A stretch of DNA of 64,000 nucleotides from Kibdelosporangium banguiense (GCF_017876405.1 NZ_JAGINW010000001.1:6089203-6153202), one strand, 5' to 3'; shown: positions 1 to 13,371, counted from the first letter of the stretch. Notes: a model not told the origin generated them from the letters alone. Numbers and translations are program-made.

Positions 1-2167
1 CCTTTTCGTGCTCTTCGCGCTGCCCGATGTGCCGGGCCAGGGTTTCGCCCTCGACGTCCACGTTCGGGGTAATCCGATCGAGCAGACGGGGGAACCACCA
101 TGCCGCTTTGCCGAACAAGGTCATCAACGCGGGGACAAGCGTCATGCGGACCACGAACGCGTCGATCAGCACGCCGAACGCCAGCGCGAAGCCCATCGAC
201 TTGATGACCGTGTCGTGGGAGAACACGAAGCCCATGAACACCGCGGTCATGATCAATGCAGCCGCGGTGACCACTCGGGCACTGTGGCCGAACCCGTCGA
301 CCACCGCCTCGCGGGGCGACGAGCCCTGCACGAACGACTCCCGCATGCCCGACACCAGGAACACCTCGTAGTCCATGGCCAGGCCGAACAGGATGCCGGT
401 CATCAGGATCGGCAGGAAGCTGATGATCGGCGAGCCGTGCGACACACCGAGCAGGTCACCCAGCCAGCCCCACTGGAAGATCGCCACCACGGCCCCGATG
501 GACGCGGCCACGGTCAGCAGGAAGCCCGCGGTCGCCTTGACCGGCACCAGGATCGACCGGAACATGATCGCCAGCAGGATCAGCGACAGGCCCACGATGA
601 CCAGCAGGTACAGCGGAAGCGCGTCGGCCAGCTTCTGCGAGACGTCGATGTTGAGCGCGGTCTGCCCGGTCACGCCGATCTTCGAACCGGTCTGCGCCTG
701 GATCTCGCCGGTCAGCTCCCGCAGCCGCGACACCAGGTCCTTTGTGGCCTCGGTGGACGGCCCGCTGTTCGGGATGAGTTGCAGGACAGCGGTTGTCCGG
801 TCCTCGCTGAGGCCGGCGGGCACCACGCGGGTGACGTCCGGCACCGAGCTGAGCTTGCCGGCCAGCGCACCCACCGCGGCCTGCGGGTCGGTGCCCTGCG
901 GGAGATCGGCCACGACGATCAGCGGACCGCTGAAGCCAGGCCCGAACGCCTGCGTCACCAGTGCGTTCGCCCTCTGCTGCGGGCTGCCCTCGGTCGCGGT
1001 GGAGTCGTCCGGCAGGCCCATTTCCAGCGAGAACGCCGGAATCGCCAGTGCGCCCAGCGAGACCACGATCAGCACCAGCGCGGTGATCGGACGGCGCGCC
1101 ACGCCACGAGCCCACCGGTAGCCGAAGGGCTCCTTGGTCGGCACCTCGTCGGAGGCCTTGGCACGGGCCTTCTTGGACACGATCCGCTCGCCGACGAACC
1201 CGAGAATCGCCGGCACGAGCGTCAACGCGACCAGGACCGCGATCGCCACGGTCGCCGCGGCGGCCAGGCCCATCACCGACAGGAACGGGATGCCGACGAT
1301 CGTCAGGCCCGCCAACGCGATGATCACGGTCAGGCCGGCGAAGAACACGGCGCTGCCCGCGGTGCCGATGGCCCGCGCGATGGACTCGTCGACGTCCATT
1401 CCGGCCAGTACCTGTTTGCGGTGCCTGTGCACGATGAACAGCGCGTAGTCGATGCCGACGGCCAGACCAAGCATCATCGCCAGCACGGGCGCGGTGGACG
1501 ACATGTCGATCACGCTGGTCAGCCCGTACAGCCCGCCGATGCCGATGCCCACACCGACGATCGCGGTCAGCAGCGGCAGCCCGGCGGCCACGAGCGAGCC
1601 GAACGTCATCACCAGCACGAGCGCGGCGATCAGCACACCGATGCCCTCGGTGGCGCCGATGGCGACCATCTCACCGGCGATCTCCTGGCTGTAGGCCACT
1701 TCCAGGCCCGCGTTCTCGGCCGTCTTGACCGCGCTCTTGATCGCGTCCTTCGTGGACTCCTTCACCTCCGGCGGGGAGACCGAGAACTGCACCTGCGCCA
1801 GGCCGATGCGCTGGTCCGGCGAGACGGCCTGGGTGACGAACGGGCTGAACGCGCCCGCGACCTGCTCGGTCTTGCCGATCTGGGCCATCACGCCGTCGAT
1901 CAGCGGCTGCGACTCGGCGAGCGTGCGGCCCTGCGGCGCGGCGAACACGATCCGGCCGGACGCGCCCGCGGCCTGCGGAAGCTTCTCCTGCAGGTGGTCG
2001 AGCGCCTGCTGGGACTGTGTGCCGGGGATGGAGAACTGGTTGGTGGTCTGGCCGGACAGGCCAAGCGCGCCGATTCCGGCGATGAGCAGCACCAGCAGCC
2101 AGACACCGAGGACAAGTCCCCGGCGCCGTCTGGCGGCGTGCGCGAGTCGGTACAACAGCTTGGCCAC
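1..2167 (-). CDS. MMPL/RND-family exporter, C-terminus cut by window edge
   Basis: Large inner-membrane proton-driven exporter of the MMPL family (lipids or hydrophobic drugs). About 722 codons are visible, close to the 700-750 usual for the family, so only a short tail is missing beyond the left edge. The N-terminus has one hydrophobic helix (GLVLGVWLLVLLIAGIGAL) and then the GTQSQQ motif typical of these proteins. Two blocks of membrane helices surround two extracytoplasmic loops, and each block carries the DYALF or DYEVF motif expected of MMPL transmembrane helix 4. The GTG start at 2167 has AAGGAG about 8 nt upstream. The TetR gene lies 48 nt upstream on the same strand, so the pair is probably an autoregulated efflux operon. 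The substrate cannot be told from sequence. A second MMPL gene lies at 18086-20098. Confidence 0.93.
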   Translation of the reverse strand, partial: MAKLLYRLAHAARRRRGLVLGVWLLVLLIAGIGALGLSGQTTNQFSIPGTQSQQALDHLQEKLPQAAGASGRIVFAAPQGRTLAESQPLIDGVMAQIGKTEQVAGAFSPFVTQAVSPDQRIGLAQVQFSVSPPEVKESTKDAIKSAVKTAENAGLEVAYSQEIAGEMVAIGATEGIGVLIAALVLVMTFGSLVAAGLPLLTAIVGVGIGIGGLYGLTSVIDMSSTAPVLAMMLGLAVGIDYALFIVHRHRKQVLAGMDVDESIARAIGTAGSAVFFAGLTVIIALAGLTIVGIPFLSVMGLAAAATVAIAVLVALTLVPAILGFVGERIVSKKARAKASDEVPTKEPFGYRWARGVARRPITALVLIVVSLGALAIPAFSLEMGLPDDSTATEGSPQQRANALVTQAFGPGFSGPLIVVADLPQGTDPQAAVGALAGKLSSVPDVTRVVPAGLSEDRTTAVLQLIPNSGPSTEATKDLVSRLRELTGEIQAQTGSKIGVTGQTALNIDVSQKLADALPLYLLVIVGLSLILLAIMFRSILVPVKATAGFLLTVAASIGAVVAIFQWGWLGDLLGVSHGSPIISFLPILMTGILFGLAMDYEVFLVSGMRESFVQGSSPREAVVDGFGHSARVVTAAALIMTAVFMGFVFSHDTVIKSMGFALAFGVLIDAFVVRMTLVPALMTLFGKAAWWFPRLLDRITPNVDVEGETLARHIGQREEHEK

Positions 2168-2215
2168 GTCTCGGCTCCTTCAAGCGTGTTCTGGGGTAGG
2201 ACCGATCGGCGTTGA

Positions 2216-2812
2216 TCAGCTCTGGGGTGCGTCAAAACCGGTGCGCAGGTAGCCGAAGGCCTCGTCCATGAGGCTGGAGATGTCGGTTTCGCTGTGCTCA
2301 CCGGCGTGGGTGATCGCTGCCTGGATCACGCCGAAAGCGGCGTGCACCAGGGCGAGCGGGAGAAAGGTGCTGCGCTGCGGCGGCGGGATCTTCTCCAGCA
2401 GCGCGTCGTGTGCCCCGATCACCATCCGTTCCCGGGCGGCCAGCTCGTAGGGCACGAGCTCGGGATAGTTCCCGGCCATCCGGGACAGTGTGTTGATCAT
2501 GACGAAGTTCCTGGGGCCGACGACCAGTTCGACCACGGCGCGCAACGAGTCGAACAGCGGCTCGTCGGCGGGACGGTCGTGCAGCTCGCTGACGGCGTCG
2601 TCGAACATGAACCCGCTGACCTCGACAACGGCTTCTTCCTTGCGGTTGAAGTAGTTGAAGAAGGTGCGGCGGGAGACGCCGACGCGGTCGGTGACGTCTT
2701 CGACCAGGAACCCGTCCAGGCCCCGTTCCGAGGCGAGCTCGAACGCGGCGAAGCTGAGCGCACGTCGCGTCTCGTATTTCTTCGCCTCACGGAGCCCCGG
2801 TTTGGGTGTCAC
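2216..2812 (-). CDS. TetR/AcrR-family transcriptional regulator
   Basis: One-component DNA-binding regulator of 198 aa, the usual TetR length. The N-terminal helix-turn-helix is clear at about residues 12-60 (VTDRVGVSRRTFFNYFNRKE). The C-terminal part is an all-helical ligand-binding domain that cannot be assigned to a ligand. The gene precedes the MMPL exporter on the same strand and is divergent from the P450 gene, sharing an 87-bp intergenic region (2813-2899). It is therefore inferred to control the exporter and possibly the P450. In known families such TetR-MMPL pairs respond to the exported compound; this is family knowledge and not visible here. Confidence 0.93.
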   Translation of the reverse strand: MTPKPGLREAKKYETRRALSFAAFELASERGLDGFLVEDVTDRVGVSRRTFFNYFNRKEEAVVEVSGFMFDDAVSELHDRPADEPLFDSLRAVVELVVGPRNFVMINTLSRMAGNYPELVPYELAARERMVIGAHDALLEKIPPPQRSTFLPLALVHAAFGVIQAAITHAGEHSETDISSLMDEAFGYLRTGFDAPQS

Positions 2813-2899
2813 ACGATCAGGCTACGAGTAGTTTTGCCTAACGTGCAACTTTGCCCGTTGTGCAGGAATGTGAGATGGGTCATGGGTTAGGTTCCGGGC

Positions 2900-4138
2900 G
2901 TGCCGAACGTCTTCGATCCGCGGGTGTTCGCGGCCGGTCTGCCCCACGACGCGTTCCGGGAACTGCGCGATTCAGCGCCTGTGAGCTGGCAGGACGAGCA
3001 CGAGGTGCTCGACTGGCCGGCGGGACCCGGGTACTGGGCGGTGACACGTTACTCCGACGTCAGGCACGTGCTGCGGACACCCGAGGTGTTCTCCTCGTGG
3101 CTGGGCGCGACGCAGATCCGCGATCCCGAACCGGACGACTTGGCCTTCATCCGGCGGATGATCCTCAACATGGACCCGCCGGAGCACCAACGGCTGCGCA
3201 AGATCGCCGCGGCGGTCTTCACCCGGAGGCGGCTCGATCAGTCCGCCGCCGAGATCACTTCGCGGGCCGCGGGCCTGATCTCCTCGGTCGTCTCGCAAGG
3301 CTCGTGCGATCTTCCCGTCGACGTGACCGACGACTTTCCGTTGCTGAACCTGGCGGACCTGCTCGGCGTGCCCGCGTCCGACCGGAACCTGTTGCTGCGC
3401 TGGACGAATCGCGTGATCGGCTACCAGGATCCGGAGCATGCCGGTGAAGTCAAGCGGGACGCCGCAGGGAAGCCGCTGAATCCGCGCTCGCCCGCGATGC
3501 TCGCGGACATGTTCGCCTACGCCAGCGAATTGGCCGCGTACAAGAAGAAACACCCCGCGCAAGACCTGATGTCCGCATTGGTCAGTGCCACTGTGGACGG
3601 ACGAACCCTGGACGACGCCGAACTGCAGATGTTCTTCTTTCTCGTGGTGATCGCCGGTAACGACACGGTCCGCAGCGCTTTGCCCGGCGGGGTGCTGGCT
3701 CTGGTCGAGCACCCCGAGGAGTACCGGCGACTACGAGCCGATCTGGACCTGCTGCCCAGCGCGGTCGAGGAGATGCTGCGCTGGCACCCGCCGGTGCTGT
3801 CGTTCCGCAGGACGGCGGCGCAGGACGTTGTCCTTGCCGGGCAACAGATCCGGGCCGGTGACAAGGTCGTCGTGTATCACGCGTCGGCGCATTACGACCC
3901 GCGGCAGTTCCCCGATCCGTTCCGGTTCGACATCACGCGGGAACCCAACGACCACATCGCGTTCGGCCAAGGCCCGCATCTGTGCCTGGGCGCGCACTTC
4001 GGCCGGTTGCAGCTGCGGATCTTCTTCCGTGAGTTGCTGACCAGGCTGCCGGAGGTTCAGCTCGCCGGTCCGCCGGTGCGGCTGACGTCGAACTTCATCA
4101 ACGGCATCACGCACCTGCCACTCAGCTGGCCTCGTTGA
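2900..4138 (+). CDS. Cytochrome P450
   Basis: Soluble bacterial class I P450 of 412 aa that would hydroxylate a hydrophobic substrate using ferredoxin and ferredoxin reductase, neither of which is nearby. The heme-binding loop FGQGPHLCLG is intact with the thiolate ligand at about Cys362. The I-helix shows AGNDTVRSA (about residue 250), and the ExxR helix is visible as EEMLRWHPP. The AGNDTVR and FGQGPHLCLG variants resemble CYP124/125/268-type enzymes that act on lipids, steroids or terpenoids, but the substrate is unknown. The GTG start at 2900 has a weak upstream ribosome site. Its 3' end overlaps the convergent serine hydrolase gene by 17 bp. Confidence 0.93.
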   Translation: MPNVFDPRVFAAGLPHDAFRELRDSAPVSWQDEHEVLDWPAGPGYWAVTRYSDVRHVLRTPEVFSSWLGATQIRDPEPDDLAFIRRMILNMDPPEHQRLRKIAAAVFTRRRLDQSAAEITSRAAGLISSVVSQGSCDLPVDVTDDFPLLNLADLLGVPASDRNLLLRWTNRVIGYQDPEHAGEVKRDAAGKPLNPRSPAMLADMFAYASELAAYKKKHPAQDLMSALVSATVDGRTLDDAELQMFFFLVVIAGNDTVRSALPGGVLALVEHPEEYRRLRADLDLLPSAVEEMLRWHPPVLSFRRTAAQDVVLAGQQIRAGDKVVVYHASAHYDPRQFPDPFRFDITREPNDHIAFGQGPHLCLGAHFGRLQLRIFFRELLTRLPEVQLAGPPVRLTSNFINGITHLPLSWPR

Positions 4139-4955
4139 GCACCGCTTCGCTGAAGACCGGCCACACCTCGGCCGCCCACTCACCGAACTGACGGTCGGTC
4201 AACGCGATCGCCGAAATGCCCGCCTTCGGGTCGGCCCAAAGGAATGTGCCGCTCTGTCCGAAGTGCCCGAACGTCTCCGGCGAGTTCGACTTGCCGGTCC
4301 AATGCGGACTCTTGTGGTCCCGCAACGAGAACCCCAGCCCCCAGTCGTTGGGCTTCTGGTGCCCGAACCCGGGCAGAACCCCGTTCAGCCCCGGGAAGAC
4401 AACGGTCGTCGCCTCCTTGAAAAGCTCCGCCGACACCAGCTTCGGCGCCAGCAACTCGGCCGCGAACCGGGTCAGATCGACGACAGTCGACGCCCCGGCA
4501 TACGCCGCACTTCCCTTGAGCATCGTGTCGTTCATCTTCAGCGGCGCGAACACGGCTTCGGCGAGGTACGCGTTGAACGGAATTCCGGACGCCTGCTGGA
4601 CAGTCTCCGCGAGCGTCTCGAACCCCACATTGGAGTAGATCCGTTTGGTGCCCGGCTGCGCCTGGATCTTGTCCTCGGCCATCGCCAGGCCCGACGCGTG
4701 TGCCAGCAGATGCCGGATCGTGGACCCCTCCGGCCCGGCCGCCTCATCGAGCTCGACCGCGCCCTCCTCCACGGCAATGAGCACCGCATACGTGGTCAGC
4801 AGCTTGGTCACCGACGCCAGCGGAAACACCTTCGCCTGGTCACCGCGCGCCCCCAGCACAGTCCCATCCGCCGCGACCACGGCCGCCGCCACATTGTCGA
4901 CCGGCCATTCGTCGATCAAAGCCAAGCTCTGCATGGGACTGAACGCTACATCCAT
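4122..4955 (-). CDS. Serine hydrolase, beta-lactamase class C / PBP4 superfamily
   Basis: Serine beta-lactamase-fold hydrolase of 277 aa. The SxxK nucleophile motif is SVTK at residues 48-51, the YSN motif is at residues 107-109, and a C-terminal HFGQSG replaces the KTG/HxG triad element. It is shorter than AmpC-type enzymes (about 360 aa) and has no signal peptide, so it is probably a cytoplasmic esterase or peptidase rather than a secreted beta-lactamase. It lies 8 nt upstream of the hybrid kinase stop on the same strand side, and its end overlaps the P450 end. Confidence 0.88.
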   Translation of the reverse strand: MDVAFSPMQSLALIDEWPVDNVAAAVVAADGTVLGARGDQAKVFPLASVTKLLTTYAVLIAVEEGAVELDEAAGPEGSTIRHLLAHASGLAMAEDKIQAQPGTKRIYSNVGFETLAETVQQASGIPFNAYLAEAVFAPLKMNDTMLKGSAAYAGASTVVDLTRFAAELLAPKLVSAELFKEATTVVFPGLNGVLPGFGHQKPNDWGLGFSLRDHKSPHWTGKSNSPETFGHFGQSGTFLWADPKAGISAIALTDRQFGEWAAEVWPVFSEAVLNEAS

Positions 4956-4963
4956 GGGGAAAA

Positions 4964-9325
<4,362 letters not shown>

Positions 9326-9446
9326 CGGCACTTCTCCCCGGATCGAGGCGTGGTTCCGCGCTTAACCTTGCCACGGTTGGCTCGTGACTGTGACGCAGGC
9401 GCTACGGTTAGGTCGGGAAGTTGCCGAAGCGTCAGCGAGGTGCCGG

Positions 9447-10712
9447 ATGACCGATGCAGCGGCATCGGCACGTCCAGCCGTTGCCCAGCAGGAAGAGGCC
9501 GCGTTCCTGGCCGATGTCGGCGGGCGCCTCTGCGGCAGCCTGGACATCGCCGGTACGGCCTCCGCTGTGGCCGAGCTGGCCAGTCCCGTGCTCGCCGAAC
9601 GCGCGATCGTGCTCCTGCCCGCCTCCCGGGGCCGGTGGGAGTGGTGGTGTCACGTCCTGGACGGCCGCACGCTGCACGGCAAGGTCCGCAGACTGGCCCC
9701 GTCGGTCGCGCCCGTGCTGGCCAGGGCAATGGTCGCGTCCCAGACCACGCTCCGGGTGATCCCGCGCGCCGAGGTCAGCGTGTTCCCCGGGCCACTGCGT
9801 GACGCGCTCGGCGACTTCAGCGAGATCTCCGTGGTCCCGCTGGTCACCGACCAGGGCGTGACGCCTGGTGTGCTGATCCTCGCCCGCAGCGAGCCCGTGA
9901 CTGAGCCGGAACAGCAGATGACCAGGCAGTTTGCCAGCAGGGCGGGCGCCGCTCTGGGCGCGGCGAGCCTGTACGGCAAACAGCTCGCCGCGATCGAAGG
10001 CCTGGAGACCACGCTGCACCCGGCGGAGCTGCCGACCGTTCCCGGCGCCAGGATGGCGGCTCTGTACCGGCCTGCCGCAGGTCCGCTACGGGTCGGCGGT
10101 GACTTCTACGACGTGCACCCACGCTCGGATGGGACGATGCTGTTCGTCCTCGGCGACGTGTGCGGCAACGGCCCCGAGGCGGCCGCGCTGACCGGCAGCA
10201 TCCGGCACGCGCTCGGCGCGTTGCACCTGGTCGAGCGTGAGCCGCACAAGCTGATGGACCTGGTCAACCAGATGCTGCTGGCCACCGGGCGCAGCCGGTT
10301 CGCCAGCCTGGTCGTCGGCTCGATGACCACCCGCGGCGCCGACACCATGCGGGTGGCGCTGGGCTCCGGCGGCCACCCGTGCCCGCTGGTGCTGCGTGGG
10401 GACGGCCGGGTCGAAGAGATCATCATCCCCGGCATGCTGGTCGGGGTGACCGCGAGCGCGAAGTTCGGCCAGGAGAGCGTGGAGCTCGACCGTGGCGACG
10501 TGTGCCTGCTCTACACCGACGGGATCACCGAGGCCCGGGGCGGCCCGACCGGCGACGAGATGTTCGGCGAGGCCAGGCTGAACGATCTGCTGGCCGCCTG
10601 CCTGGGCAAACCCATCGACACGATCCTCGCCGACATCAACGCGGGCGTCGCCGAATGGCTCGGCGGCAACGACCACGACGACATCGCGCTACTCGCCGTT
10701 CAGCCCTATTGA
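9447..10712 (+). CDS. PP2C-type SpoIIE phosphatase with N-terminal GAF-like domain
   Basis: Serine/threonine phosphatase of the SpoIIE/RsbU class that would dephosphorylate a STAS anti-anti-sigma protein in a partner-switching cascade. The N-terminal 200 aa look like a GAF sensor. The catalytic domain shows VGGDFYDV, LGDVCGNGPEAA, GGHPCPL, YTDGITEAR and a terminal NDHDDIALL, which are the metal-binding signatures of the family. ATG at 9447 has GAGGTG just upstream; a GTG at 9384 would add 21 aa without a ribosome site, so 9447 is favoured (421 aa). It is divergent from the poly-HAMP kinase and its 3' end overlaps the convergent STAS gene by 24 bp. Confidence 0.92.
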   Translation: MTDAAASARPAVAQQEEAAFLADVGGRLCGSLDIAGTASAVAELASPVLAERAIVLLPASRGRWEWWCHVLDGRTLHGKVRRLAPSVAPVLARAMVASQTTLRVIPRAEVSVFPGPLRDALGDFSEISVVPLVTDQGVTPGVLILARSEPVTEPEQQMTRQFASRAGAALGAASLYGKQLAAIEGLETTLHPAELPTVPGARMAALYRPAAGPLRVGGDFYDVHPRSDGTMLFVLGDVCGNGPEAAALTGSIRHALGALHLVEREPHKLMDLVNQMLLATGRSRFASLVVGSMTTRGADTMRVALGSGGHPCPLVLRGDGRVEEIIIPGMLVGVTASAKFGQESVELDRGDVCLLYTDGITEARGGPTGDEMFGEARLNDLLAACLGKPIDTILADINAGVAEWLGGNDHDDIALLAVQPY

Positions 10713-11066
10713 GCCGATCGCCTCCAGGGCGTCCGGCACCGACGGGTAGATCGGCAGGACCTGCTCAAGGCCGGTGATCCGCAGCGGCCGGCTGATCGGG
10801 GAGCCCCCGGTGACGATGGCCCACCTGATGTTGCGGCGCTCGGTCTCGTGGTGCGTCTCGACCAGGGCCGAGAAGCCGAGCGAACCCATGAACGTCACCC
10901 CGTCCAGGTTCAGCACGAAGGCATCGCCGCTGGCCACGCTCTCGGCGAGGCCTTCTCTGAACACGTCCGCCGAAGCCAGGTCGATGTCTCCGGTCACGTG
11001 CGCGACAGTCACCGCGGAGGGGTGACGTTCCAGCTTGATCTGGATCACGTCCGGGTCGGACACCAT
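10689..11066 (-). CDS. STAS-domain anti-sigma factor antagonist
   Basis: Small 125-aa single STAS domain of the SpoIIAA/RsbV type, which binds and neutralises an anti-sigma kinase when unphosphorylated. The strand-helix pattern is typical (VTGDIDLASADVFREGL, then FVLNLDGVTFMGSLGFSAL), and the Ser in FMGSLG is the expected phosphorylation site. It starts 6 nt after the BrkB gene stop, so it is the second gene of that operon, and it ends inside the 3' end of the SpoIIE phosphatase gene. The adjacency supports a kinase-phosphatase-antagonist circuit, though no anti-sigma kinase or sigma factor gene is in view. Confidence 0.9.
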   Translation of the reverse strand: MVSDPDVIQIKLERHPSAVTVAHVTGDIDLASADVFREGLAESVASGDAFVLNLDGVTFMGSLGFSALVETHHETERRNIRWAIVTGGSPISRPLRITGLEQVLPIYPSVPDALEAIGSIGLNGE

Positions 11067-11072
11067 TTCTCC

Positions 11073-12095
11073 CTACTTCAGCCGCGTTTTCCGGCGGAAG
11101 GTCCGCTGGAGCACCAGGGCCGCCACGGCACCTGTCGCCACCAGCCAACCAGCGGTAGCCAGGCGCAGCGGCGGGGCCGTCGGCCCGGCAGTGGTCACCC
11201 CAAGGTACTCCGGCGGGTCTGCGGGGTGAGCCACCAGTGGGGTGGATGCGGTCGCCGTCCACGCCGCTACCAGCAACAACAGCCGCGCCACGAGGTAGAT
11301 GAACACCAGCAGACCGATCACCGAACCGAACGCGGCACTGGTCGGTGACTTGCCGAGGAGGCTGAGGAAGATGTTCGCGGCCTGCTTGAGGATCTCGAAC
11401 CCGACGGCCGCGGCCAGCGCACCGCGGGCGGCGTAGCGCACCTTGACCTTGGTCCGCGGCAGCCGGGCCAGCACCCAGAGGAACACCATCCAGTCGGCGA
11501 CGATCGCCAGCGGAATGGACAAAATCGACAACACCGTGCCTGCCCACGGCTCGTGGTCCAGGCCGATCCAGCGCAGGATCGACCCGTTGAGCCATCCGCC
11601 CGCGGCCGACAGGGCGAACGACAGCACAATCGCGGCCGCGAGGCTCACCAGCGACAGCAGATCCCACAGGATGGTCCGGAAGAACGGCAGCTCAGGGCGT
11701 TCCAGCTCCCACATCGCGGTCAACGCGTCGCGCAGGGCGTTGATCCAGTTCCAGCCTGCGTAAAGGGCGATCACCAGACCGAACACACCGAGTGACGTGC
11801 GCTGCGTCAGGACGTTGTCGTAGACCTCGTTGACGAACGTGTCGAGTCCGCTCGGCAGTGCCTCGACGATGGTCTTCCGCAGCTCGGCGGTGACCTGGGC
11901 GTCGTCGGCGATGATGAAACCGGCGATCGACAGCCCGACCATCAGGATCGGTATCACCGACAGGACGCTGAAGTACGTGATCGCCGCCGCGTACTGGTAC
12001 GCGTTGTGCTCGATGTACCGGTCAAGTGTGCGAAACAGATGATCGACCCATATGTATCGGGTGCGTAGCCGCTTGAGCACCCACGGATTCTCCAT
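11073..12095 (-). CDS. YihY/BrkB-family inner-membrane protein
   Basis: Integral membrane protein of 340 aa with about six hydrophobic helices. The conserved core QYAAAITYFSVLSVIPIL near the N-terminus marks the YihY/YhjD/BrkB envelope family. The molecular function of the family is not settled; proposed roles are in envelope integrity or lipid export. The last 60 aa (after the sixth helix) are a poorly conserved tail with one extra hydrophobic stretch and a basic end (RRKTRLK). It is the first gene of a two-gene operon with the STAS protein and is divergent from the 12165 gene (69-bp gap). Confidence 0.9.
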   Translation of the reverse strand: MENPWVLKRLRTRYIWVDHLFRTLDRYIEHNAYQYAAAITYFSVLSVIPILMVGLSIAGFIIADDAQVTAELRKTIVEALPSGLDTFVNEVYDNVLTQRTSLGVFGLVIALYAGWNWINALRDALTAMWELERPELPFFRTILWDLLSLVSLAAAIVLSFALSAAGGWLNGSILRWIGLDHEPWAGTVLSILSIPLAIVADWMVFLWVLARLPRTKVKVRYAARGALAAAVGFEILKQAANIFLSLLGKSPTSAAFGSVIGLLVFIYLVARLLLLVAAWTATASTPLVAHPADPPEYLGVTTAGPTAPPLRLATAGWLVATGAVAALVLQRTFRRKTRLK

Positions 12096-12164
12096 GACGC
12101 ACGTGTAACCGGCGTCGCCGAGGGCACCCTCCTGGCAAACATGTACATCGCCTAGGAGGTTGTG

Positions 12165-12740
12165 ATGTCAACCGGTGCGATCATCGCGATCATAGTCGTG
12201 GTGGTGCTGGTAGTAGCGGCGGCCGTGTTCCTGTTAATGCCCCAGATGCGAAGCCAGCGCCTGCGCCGCAGGTTCGGCCCGGAGTACGACCACGCGGTCT
12301 CCAACAACGGTGACCGCCGCGCTGCGGAGAAGGAACTCACCGACCGGGAACGCCGGCACTCCGAGTACGACCTGCACCCGATTCCCCCGGAGAACCGGGA
12401 AAAGTATCGCGCCGAGTGGAACCGCGTGCAGGAGCGGTTCGTCGATGAGCCCGTCGAGTCCGTCGCGCAAGCCGACCGTCTGGTGAACGTCGTGGTCGCC
12501 GACCTGGGCTACCCGTCCGAGGGTTATGACCGTCAGCTCGCAGATCTCTCTGTTCGGCACGCGCACACCGTGGAGCACTACCGCACCGCGCACGACACTC
12601 ACGTGCGTCAGGACGCTTCGACCGACGACCTGCGTACCGCGCTTATCAGCTACCGCAAGGTGTTCGAGGACCTGCTGGACCACGGCGTGGACGGACGGCA
12701 CACCAAGCACAACAAGACCGAGGCGGTACAGCGCGGATGA
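12165..12740 (+). CDS. Membrane-anchored protein with an unnamed FVDEP domain (paralogue A)
   Basis: Unrecognised 191-aa protein. An N-terminal helix (IIAIIVVVVLVVAAAVFLL) anchors it in the membrane; the rest is charged and probably cytoplasmic, with RRFGPEYDHAV right after the helix. The C-terminal part (about residues 85-180) has the pattern W-x2-VQ-x2-FVDEP-x2-SV-x2-AD-x-LV, then LR-x-AL-x2-YR-x2-F-x2-LL. The next gene carries the same pattern, so the two are paralogues. AGGAGG at 12154-12159 fits the ATG at 12165 better than the GTG at 12162. The stop overlaps the next start (ATGA). Confidence 0.85.
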   Translation: MSTGAIIAIIVVVVLVVAAAVFLLMPQMRSQRLRRRFGPEYDHAVSNNGDRRAAEKELTDRERRHSEYDLHPIPPENREKYRAEWNRVQERFVDEPVESVAQADRLVNVVVADLGYPSEGYDRQLADLSVRHAHTVEHYRTAHDTHVRQDASTDDLRTALISYRKVFEDLLDHGVDGRHTKHNKTEAVQRG

Positions 12741-13312
12741 CTCTCCAACCGAACGACCGCAAACACGAGCACACACCGGAATTCCAGGACGAAGCCCAGC
12801 AGAAGACCGAGAGAGCCGCCGCCAAGACGGGCGCCCGCCGTGCCGGTGCTTCCGCACAGAAGGATGTTCCTTCCCAGAAGGACGTCCCGGCTCAGAAGGA
12901 CGCTGCTGATCAGGGTCCCGACTCGGTGGCGAACCAGGACCGCGCGAAGGTGGAGAATCGTCCGGAGGGCGGCCTCAGGCCGGACAGCAAGCACCACGCC
13001 CCGGACAGCAGGAAACCCGCAGCGGCCGAGAACCAGGCGCCGGTGGCGTCCCGGACCAGGCTCTTCGAGGAGCAGGAGGTCACCCGGTTCCGCGAGCAGT
13101 GGCGTGAACTGCAGGCAGGCTTCGTCGACGAGCCGCGCAGCGCGGTCCGCGAAGCCGACACGTTGGTAACACAGATGATGGACAGCCTGACCTCCCAGCT
13201 GGCGGCGCAGAAACGCGCCCTGCAAGGCGAATCGGACGCGGTGGACACAGAGCGGTTGAGGGTGACCCTGCAGCGCTACCGGTCGTTGTTCGACCAGATG
13301 TTGCAGGTCTAG
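12737..13312 (+). CDS. Soluble protein with the same FVDEP domain (paralogue B)
   Basis: Unrecognised 191-aa protein translated from a start overlapping the upstream stop. Residues 1-105 are low complexity and charged, including three degenerate copies of a hexa-repeat (AQKDVP, SQKDVP, AQKDAA). Residues 110-190 hold the domain shared with the upstream gene: FREQWRELQAGFVDEP, AD-x-LV, and a terminal LRVTLQRYRSLFDQML. It lacks the membrane helix. Together the two look like a membrane-anchored and a soluble version of one module. Function unknown; the same arrangement next to stress genes suggests an envelope or general stress role. Confidence 0.82.
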   Translation: MTLQPNDRKHEHTPEFQDEAQQKTERAAAKTGARRAGASAQKDVPSQKDVPAQKDAADQGPDSVANQDRAKVENRPEGGLRPDSKHHAPDSRKPAAAENQAPVASRTRLFEEQEVTRFREQWRELQAGFVDEPRSAVREADTLVTQMMDSLTSQLAAQKRALQGESDAVDTERLRVTLQRYRSLFDQMLQV

Positions 13313-13327
13313 AACGGCGAGCCTAAC

Positions 13328-13371
13328 CCGGCTCACGGTCCTGATCGTCTTGGATCAGGACCGTGAGCCGG
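13328..13371 (+). terminator. 19-bp perfect hairpin overlapping the next start codon
   Basis: Positions 13328-13346 and 13353-13371 form a perfect 19-bp stem with a 6-nt loop, 16 nt after the stop of paralogue B. There is no T-run, which is common for actinomycete terminators. The right arm contains the GTG at 13363 used by the nuclease-like gene, so the hairpin could end the upstream operon and also sequester that start. Confidence 0.8.

Noticed and set aside
8..2215. Long plus-strand open frame opposite the first MMPL gene
   Set aside because: Its product is low complexity (His/Arg/Asp-rich) and typical of the antisense of a high-GC membrane protein; the minus strand encodes a clear exporter with a ribosome site.
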